The translations under genes and the position numbers were made by a program. A DNA stretch of 10,340 bases from assembly GCA_945622055.1 (NCBI GenBank), contig CALZBV010000069.1:1-10340 (forward strand), read 5' to 3'. Below are positions 6,564 through 10,340 of this stretch, one piece after another. Under the pieces are notes generated by a model, which did no database searches, was not told where the DNA came from, and saw nothing but the letters and a program-made list of their open reading frames with translations. This DNA comes from an uncultured Clostridia bacterium (lineage in GTDB: Bacteria; Bacillota; Clostridia; Lachnospirales; Lachnospiraceae). Each line of letters opens with the position of its first letter. Within the stretch, counting starts at the first letter, position 1.

Positions 6564-7700
6564 ATGACGTATTATATATACCGGTTAAAGCGGCTGGCGC
6601 GCAATCGGACGGCATTTTTCTGGGCTATTGTTTTCCCGGTTGCGCTGGCAACACTTTTTAAAATGGCATTTGGAGATGTTACAAAGAAGGACTGGGCCTT
6701 TCAGACGATTCCGGTTGCTGTGGTTTCGGGGGAAACAAAGGATGTGCAGCTGGTTTCATTTCTGGAGGAATTAAAGTACGGGGAACAGAATTATTTTTCT
6801 GTAGTTGAAACGGATTCTGCCCGGGCAGAGGAACTGCTTCGAAAGCAGGAAATTAAGGCTGTGATTAAAAATGACGGGGAGATTTCTTTAATATTTTCCG
6901 AGAACGGTTTGATGGAGACGATTGTAAAGGAAATTACGGACTGCTATCTTCAGAGCCGGGAAATGATTCTGGAAGCGGCCGAAAACGGTACACTTCCGAT
7001 TGTTGCGGAGCAGTTTACCAAAGAATTTGATACTATATCCGAAAGAGAATTTGCGGGAGCCAGCAAGGACCCGATGATTTCTTTTTTTCAGGCGCTGCTT
7101 GCCATGGCGAGCCTGTATGGTGCGATTTTCGGTATCATGAATACGCAGGAGCTTACGGTAGGCTTTGTGGCAGTGGCCTCCAGAAGGCTTTCCGCACCGC
7201 TTCGCAAGTTTTCCACGGTGGTAGCGGATGTGGCGGCAGCATTTACCATTCAGTACGCACAGTTTTTACTGCTGATTGCATATTACGTATTGATTTTAAA
7301 GCTTGATTTTGGTGATGTAAACGGGTGGCTTTTTGTTGCCGGAGCAATTCATAGCCTGTTGGGCGTTGCGTATGGTTATTTTGTAGGATGTCTTGTGCAA
7401 AAGAGCGAAAGAATGCAGATGGCAATTATGGTCGGTACAGCTATGTTCAGCTGCTTTTTGGCAGGACTGATGACGCAGAGCATCACGGTAAAAATTGAGG
7501 CAAGCTGCCCGGTTGTAAACCGTATAAATCCTGCAACGCTAATCGTAAATTCCTACCAGTCGCTTTGTGTCATGCGAAATATGGATAAGTTTATGGATTG
7601 CCTGACACGTCTCGGAATCTGGTGTGCAATCCTTATCTTTGGCAGCATCGGAGTTTTGGCGCTGCGTCAGAATGTAGAAAAATGGAGGAAAGAGGCATGA
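6564..7700 (+). CDS. ABC-2 type permease, first subunit (LnrM-like)
   Basis: Seen: 378 residues in the classic ABC-2 exporter layout. One membrane helix near the N-terminus (about 17-36) is followed by a soluble, probably extracytoplasmic region (about 37-168). A block of five helices follows (about 170-192, 222-246, 256-277, 286-305, 350-367). The cytoplasmic loop ASRRLSAPLRKF (205-216) matches the basic coupling loop of the family. The start at 6564 is 10 bases after the ATPase stop, with TAGGAGGGTGG (6551-6561) as ribosome binding site. The stop overlaps the next ATG as ATGA (7697-7700), so the two permeases are translationally coupled and probably form a heterodimer. Assignment as the LnrM counterpart rests on order and architecture only. 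Confidence 0.9.
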   Translation: MTYYIYRLKRLARNRTAFFWAIVFPVALATLFKMAFGDVTKKDWAFQTIPVAVVSGETKDVQLVSFLEELKYGEQNYFSVVETDSARAEELLRKQEIKAVIKNDGEISLIFSENGLMETIVKEITDCYLQSREMILEAAENGTLPIVAEQFTKEFDTISEREFAGASKDPMISFFQALLAMASLYGAIFGIMNTQELTVGFVAVASRRLSAPLRKFSTVVADVAAAFTIQYAQFLLLIAYYVLILKLDFGDVNGWLFVAGAIHSLLGVAYGYFVGCLVQKSERMQMAIMVGTAMFSCFLAGLMTQSITVKIEASCPVVNRINPATLIVNSYQSLCVMRNMDKFMDCLTRLGIWCAILIFGSIGVLALRQNVEKWRKEA

Positions 7701-8827
7701 GGGCAGTATTTTCCATAATAAAAAAATCTTTACCGGTTGCATCCATCTATTTTGGTGTATTCTGTGTCCTGATGCTGCTCTTTAATTCAGCGGCGGTGGA
7801 AAATGATAAGAAGCTGTACGAGGGAAAGAGCTTAAATATCGTAATCAGTTCTCCGGACAATTCAATGCTTTCAAAAGCACTTGGGGATGTGCTTGGAAGA
7901 GAGAATAACGTTACGTATAACCTTGCGGAAGAGATGATTACCGATCGTGTATTTAACGGAATGATTGATTATGCAATTTATTTTCCGCAGGGCTTTGATG
8001 AAGCGTTTGATGCGGACCCGGAAAACAGCAGGATTGAAACGATGAGCATCAATGCATCGGTTTCGTTTCTTGGTCAGAAAACAGAGCAGTTTTTCCGTTA
8101 TGTCCGTACGGGGCTTGCTACGGGGAAGACACTTTCCGAAGCCTGTGATTCTGCGGTAAAGGTGTGTGAGGTGGAGGCAGAAACAGCGATACTTGGAAAG
8201 ACACGTTCGATGTATCAGATCAGAGGCTTCTATTTTTTGAGTTATCTGGCATATATACTGTTGTCGATGATGATTCTTCTGATTGGACCGGTGATGCAGT
8301 CCTTTTTTCAAAAGGATATAAGGATGCGTACCGGAAGCTCAGCCACTCCGGATCAGAAGCTCACACTTGACATTGCAGCAGGTACGAGCGTTGGAGCAGT
8401 CGTTGTTTTTGGCTTTCTGATGCTGATGGGACTGGTTCTTTACCATGAGGATTTTACGTCGAAGCTGTTTTTGTTTGCGACAGTCAATGCATTTGTGCTG
8501 TTGACTGTATGCTTTGCGATATCCATTGTCGTGGGCGTGCTCCTGCATGATAAAAATGCGTTAAACGGAGCCAGCAATCTGATTGGTATGGGGATGTGCT
8601 TCCTTGGAGGAGTGTTTGTACGGGTTGATCTGCTTCCGGAATACGTACGCAGAATCGGACAGTTCCTTCCAGTAAGCTGGTATATCAAAAACGTTCATCT
8701 GCTGTTTAGCAGCAATTGGGAAGAGAAAATGGGGGAGTATTTTAAAAATCTCGGAATTGTAGCAAGCTTTGCGGTGGCATTTTTTTGTGTCGCCCTGGTT
8801 GCTGCAAGAAAAAGGAGAATTGTGTAA
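7697..8827 (+). CDS. ABC-2 type permease, second subunit (LnrN-like)
   Basis: Seen: 376 residues, near-identical in length and layout to the preceding permease. There is an N-terminal helix (about 13-32), a soluble domain (about 33-175), then five helices (about 178-200, 227-248, 257-283, 293-311, 350-369). The stretch GMGMCFLGGVFVRVDLLPE (297-315), followed by FLPVSWY (323-329), is the C-terminal ABC-2 signature region. The start at 7697 is fixed by the ATGA overlap, with GGAGGAAAGAGG (7684-7695) upstream; the reading upstream of it is antisense to family expectations. The domains differ clearly in sequence from the first permease, so the pair arose by old duplication, not a recent one. It is the last gene of the operon; a terminator follows 29 bases after the stop. 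Confidence 0.9.
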   Translation: MRAVFSIIKKSLPVASIYFGVFCVLMLLFNSAAVENDKKLYEGKSLNIVISSPDNSMLSKALGDVLGRENNVTYNLAEEMITDRVFNGMIDYAIYFPQGFDEAFDADPENSRIETMSINASVSFLGQKTEQFFRYVRTGLATGKTLSEACDSAVKVCEVEAETAILGKTRSMYQIRGFYFLSYLAYILLSMMILLIGPVMQSFFQKDIRMRTGSSATPDQKLTLDIAAGTSVGAVVVFGFLMLMGLVLYHEDFTSKLFLFATVNAFVLLTVCFAISIVVGVLLHDKNALNGASNLIGMGMCFLGGVFVRVDLLPEYVRRIGQFLPVSWYIKNVHLLFSSNWEEKMGEYFKNLGIVASFAVAFFCVALVAARKRRIV

Positions 8828-8855
8828 GCTTGAGTTAAAAATAGGAATACATGCG

Positions 8856-8894
8856 AAAACCTGTGTTTTTACTTACAAAAATGCAGGTTTTTTT
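8856..8894 (+). terminator. Intrinsic terminator of the ABC transporter operon
   Basis: AAAACCTG (8856-8863) pairs with CAGGTTTT (8884-8891), with an inner TTTTT/AAAAA pairing (8866-8870 with 8877-8881) across a TG/TG mismatch. It ends in an uninterrupted run of seven T (8888-8894). It begins 29 bases after the second permease stop. The reverse strand also ends in TTTT, so weak action in the other direction is possible. Confidence 0.8.
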
Positions 8895-9035
8895 GTGTAA
8901 TAGGAAATTCCTCGAATTTCCTATTACACAAAAACGCTCCGCGGGGATGCACACGCTTTTGCTAAGGAATATGTCGCAAAAATGCGACGCAAAAGCGGCG
9001 CAGAGTATCGCAAAGCGATATACTTTGTTTTGCGT
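8890..9035. repeat. Palindrome-rich intergenic element, possible dispersed repeat
   Basis: Four nested or adjacent inverted repeats fill this stretch. (1) A perfect 20-bp-arm palindrome lies at 8890-8909/8915-8934 with loop CCTCG. (2) CGCTTTTGC (8954-8962) pairs with GCAAAAGCG (8989-8997). (3) Inside it, GTCGCA (8973-8978) pairs with TGCGAC (8983-8988) over loop AAAA. (4) TATCGC (9006-9011) pairs with GCGATA (9015-9020), flanked by ACGCAAAA (8987-8994)/TTTTGCGT (9028-9035). No plausible gene lies here; the short open frame across it spans the terminator and promoter. The style resembles REP/MITE-like repeats common in Lachnospiraceae. Only one copy is in this window, so the 'repeat' status is inference. 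Confidence 0.55.
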
Positions 9036-9045
9036 AAGGGAAAAC

Positions 9046-9072
9046 TTGACAATTTGTGTTATAGGTTATAAT
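9046..9072 (+). promoter_or_regulatory. Promoter of the blaI-like operon
   Basis: Consensus TTGACA (9046-9051) and perfect TATAAT (9067-9072) are separated by 15 bp. A 17-bp alternative uses TAATAT (9069-9074). The -10 lies inside the dyad at 9056-9093, so repressor binding there would block polymerase. The ATG of the repressor is about 30 bases past the predicted start. Confidence 0.75.
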
Positions 9073-9093
9073 ATGTATTATATGATATAACAC
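9056..9093. promoter_or_regulatory. 38-bp imperfect dyad over the -10: probable BlaI-type operator
   Basis: The dyad is centred between 9074 and 9075. Outer arms GTGTTATA (9056-9063) and TATAACAC (9086-9093) are perfect complements. The inner TATAATA (9067-9073) and TATTATA (9076-9082) are also perfect complements. In all, 15 of 19 position pairs match. The dyad covers the spacer, the -10 and the likely start site of the repressor gene, as in autoregulated BlaI/MecI operons. The classic TACA/TGTA core of staphylococcal operators is not exactly present. Confidence 0.65.
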
Positions 9094-9107
9094 GTTTGGA
9101 GGATAGT

Positions 9108-9521
9108 ATGGCACATTATGGAATTGGCGATATGGAACTGCGTTTTGCCAAGCTGCTTTGGGAACATGAACCGATTACAACGCGGGAACTGGTAAAGCTG
9201 TGTGAACAGGAGTTAAGCTGGAAAAAGTCTACCGTATTTACAGTGTTGCGTAGGCTTTGTGGTTTTGGAATGTTTCAGAATGAGGATTGTATTGTGACTG
9301 CACGAATGAGTGAAGAGGAATATATGTCCAATTTGAGCGAGGACATTATTGAAAATGCATTCCGTGGCTCATTACCTTTATTGGTGACTTCGTTTACAAG
9401 AAAAAAGACTTTGTCCGCAAAAGAGAAAGAAGAGCTCCTGACATTGATAGAACAGATGCCGGAGGAGCAGGAAGAACCGGAAAACGGTAAAAAATCCGGA
9501 AGAACGGGAAGAGATAAGTAA
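9108..9521 (+). CDS. BlaI/MecI/CopY-family transcriptional repressor
   Basis: Seen: 137 residues. The N-terminal winged helix-turn-helix (about 6-72) shows the family pattern: GDMELRFAKLLWEHEPITTRELV, then STVFTVLRRLCGFGMF with the recognition helix (about 40-50). A helical dimerisation region (about 68-118) follows. The C-terminal tail (about 119-137) is charged and low-complexity. Start: ATG 9108 has GGAGG (9098-9102) five bases upstream; an upstream TTG at 9096 overlaps that site and is rejected. Known: members bind promoter dyads as dimers and are inactivated by cleavage triggered by a cognate M56 peptidase, or by metal in CopY. The M56 gene 29 bases downstream argues for the BlaI/BlaR type. 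The target is probably the dyad at 9056-9093 and perhaps other loci; no beta-lactamase gene is visible in the window. Confidence 0.92.
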   Translation: MAHYGIGDMELRFAKLLWEHEPITTRELVKLCEQELSWKKSTVFTVLRRLCGFGMFQNEDCIVTARMSEEEYMSNLSEDIIENAFRGSLPLLVTSFTRKKTLSAKEKEELLTLIEQMPEEQEEPENGKKSGRTGRDK

Positions 9522-9550
9522 TGCTATAGGCAAATGGCGGAGGTGAGGTA

Positions 9551-10340
9551 ATGTCGGATACGGGAATGCTTTTTATATTGAATCAGGGGTGGTGCTTAGG
9601 AATTGTTATTCTATGTATTGTTTTAATTCGCGCAGTTCTAAAGAGGGTAACCTGGAGAGGAGCTTCGTATTTGCTATGGTGCAGCATTCCGATATGCTAT
9701 TTTTACATTTTGGGGGTGGAGTGCTTCCATGTGTTTTATTACAAGGTTGTTGTGAAATCAAGCAATGCCCCGTATTTCCTTTTGGGAGAAGAAGCGAGTG
9801 TGATGTTTAAAGTTGTATGGGTGACTGTTTTCGTCGGAATGCTACTCTATATGGGCTACGCCTATATAAAAACAAATCAGTTTACTACAAGAAGCAAGCA
9901 TCTTAGAGAGAATATATATATTACGGCAAGAGGTGATGTGCCTTTTACGGTAGGAGTTATAAAACCGAAAATCTATCTTCCGGCAGATATGAAGGAAGAA
10001 TTTTATGAGCCGGTAATCTGCCATGAGAAGGTACATATTGCCAGAAAAGACTATTTAGTAAAGAATCTGGCGTTTGTTCTGCTCGCTATAAACTGGTTTC
10101 AACCGCTTATGTGGCTTGCGTATTACCTTTTTGTGAAGGATATGGAGGTTACCTGTGACGAGATGGTATTACGAAATAAGCCGTTGGAGTTTCGCAAACA
10201 ATATGCAAAGGCATTGTTGGAGTCATCTACCCTAGAGGTTAACGTTGGATTTGTAGCGACAGGGTACGGCAGTGTGGCATTGAAAGAACGGGTAATTAAC
10301 ATCAGCAGAAATCAAAAGGGACATTCTCTTCAAAGATTTT
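9551..10340 (+). CDS. BlaR1/MecR1-like M56 membrane zinc-metallopeptidase, 5' part (runs off window end)
   Basis: Seen: an open frame from ATG 9551 to the last base, 263 residues so far, no stop. Membrane segments are at about 8-28, 37-55, 85-106 and 170-195. Between them lies PFTVGVIKPKIYLP (131-144), the conserved lead-in of M56 peptidases, then the zinc motif HEKVH (H158, E159, H162). EVTCDE (199-204) supplies the third ligand and the ExxCDE signature. The ribosome binding site is GGAGGTGAGG (9539-9548), 29 bases after the repressor stop, so the two genes form an operon. Known: BlaR1/MecR1 sense beta-lactams through a C-terminal penicillin-binding sensor domain and relay a proteolytic signal to the repressor. 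Whether this protein carries that domain, or another sensor as many clostridial M56 proteins do, lies outside the window. Confidence 0.92.
   Translation, partial: MSDTGMLFILNQGWCLGIVILCIVLIRAVLKRVTWRGASYLLWCSIPICYFYILGVECFHVFYYKVVVKSSNAPYFLLGEEASVMFKVVWVTVFVGMLLYMGYAYIKTNQFTTRSKHLRENIYITARGDVPFTVGVIKPKIYLPADMKEEFYEPVICHEKVHIARKDYLVKNLAFVLLAINWFQPLMWLAYYLFVKDMEVTCDEMVLRNKPLEFRKQYAKALLESSTLEVNVGFVATGYGSVALKERVINISRNQKGHSLQRF

Noticed and set aside
8890..9035. CRISPR array or tRNA gene in the repeat-rich intergenic region
   Set aside because: The repeats are inverted, not regularly spaced direct copies, and no cloverleaf with T-arm or CCA-type features can be drawn.
8851..9090. 79-residue + strand open frame between the ABC operon and the repressor
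   Set aside because: It runs through the terminator hairpin, the palindromic element and the promoter/operator. It has no ribosome binding site, and its composition follows the inverted repeats.
9589..9810. 73-residue + strand open frame over the start of the M56 peptidase gene
   Set aside because: It is out of frame with the 263-residue reading from 9551, which carries HEKVH, EVTCDE and a good ribosome binding site; this frame has no family features.

Overview
The window looks like a chromosomal segment of a low-to-mid GC, spore-forming Firmicute, most likely a Lachnospiraceae-type Clostridia. The reasons are strong AGGAGG-type ribosome binding sites, tightly packed operons, the rsmD-coaD / ylbJ / ylbM (tmcAL) gene set, and a BlaI plus M56-peptidase pair. 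The taxonomic placement is inference from gene content and style; no rRNA is present.

Bases 1-1544 (+ strand) hold a housekeeping operon with 4-base start/stop overlaps. It contains the 3' part of rsmD (16S rRNA m2G966 methyltransferase), coaD (phosphopantetheine adenylyltransferase) and a soluble coiled-coil protein with a very acidic tail. Its terminator hairpin lies at 1590-1629, inside the 3' coding end of the opposing gene ylbJ. The two convergent genes overlap by 21 bp.

Bases 1524-5422 (- strand) read, in transcription order, sensor histidine kinase, NarL/LuxR-type response regulator, tmcAL (tRNA-Met cytidine acetate ligase, formerly ylbM) and ylbJ (sporulation membrane protein). The kinase and regulator overlap by 26 bp. 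Only 21 bp separate the regulator from tmcAL and 13 bp separate tmcAL from ylbJ, so all four may share a transcript starting near 5459.

Bases 5423-5605 are a divergent control region with a perfect 16-bp palindrome (TATGACA-TT-TGTCATA) plus further half-site copies, flanked by an extended -10 promoter in each direction. To its right, 5606-8827 (+ strand) encode an ABC ATPase and two ABC-2 permeases of matching architecture. The set of kinase, regulator, ATPase and two permeases resembles the LnrJK-LnrLMN (YvfTU/YvfRS) antimicrobial-lipid resistance module of Bacillus, with the transporter operon divergent from the regulators. The likely logic is that the kinase senses a membrane-active compound, the regulator binds the palindrome, and the exporter is induced. 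The substrate cannot be told from sequence.

Bases 8828-9107 carry an intrinsic terminator, then about 150 bp of nested inverted repeats that look like a palindromic intergenic repeat element, then a promoter whose -10 is buried in a 38-bp dyad. Downstream are a BlaI/MecI-family repressor (9108-9521) and the 5' part of a BlaR1/MecR1-like M56 zinc-metallopeptidase (9551 to the window end), which runs off the edge. The dyad is the probable operator of this repressor/antirepressor pair.
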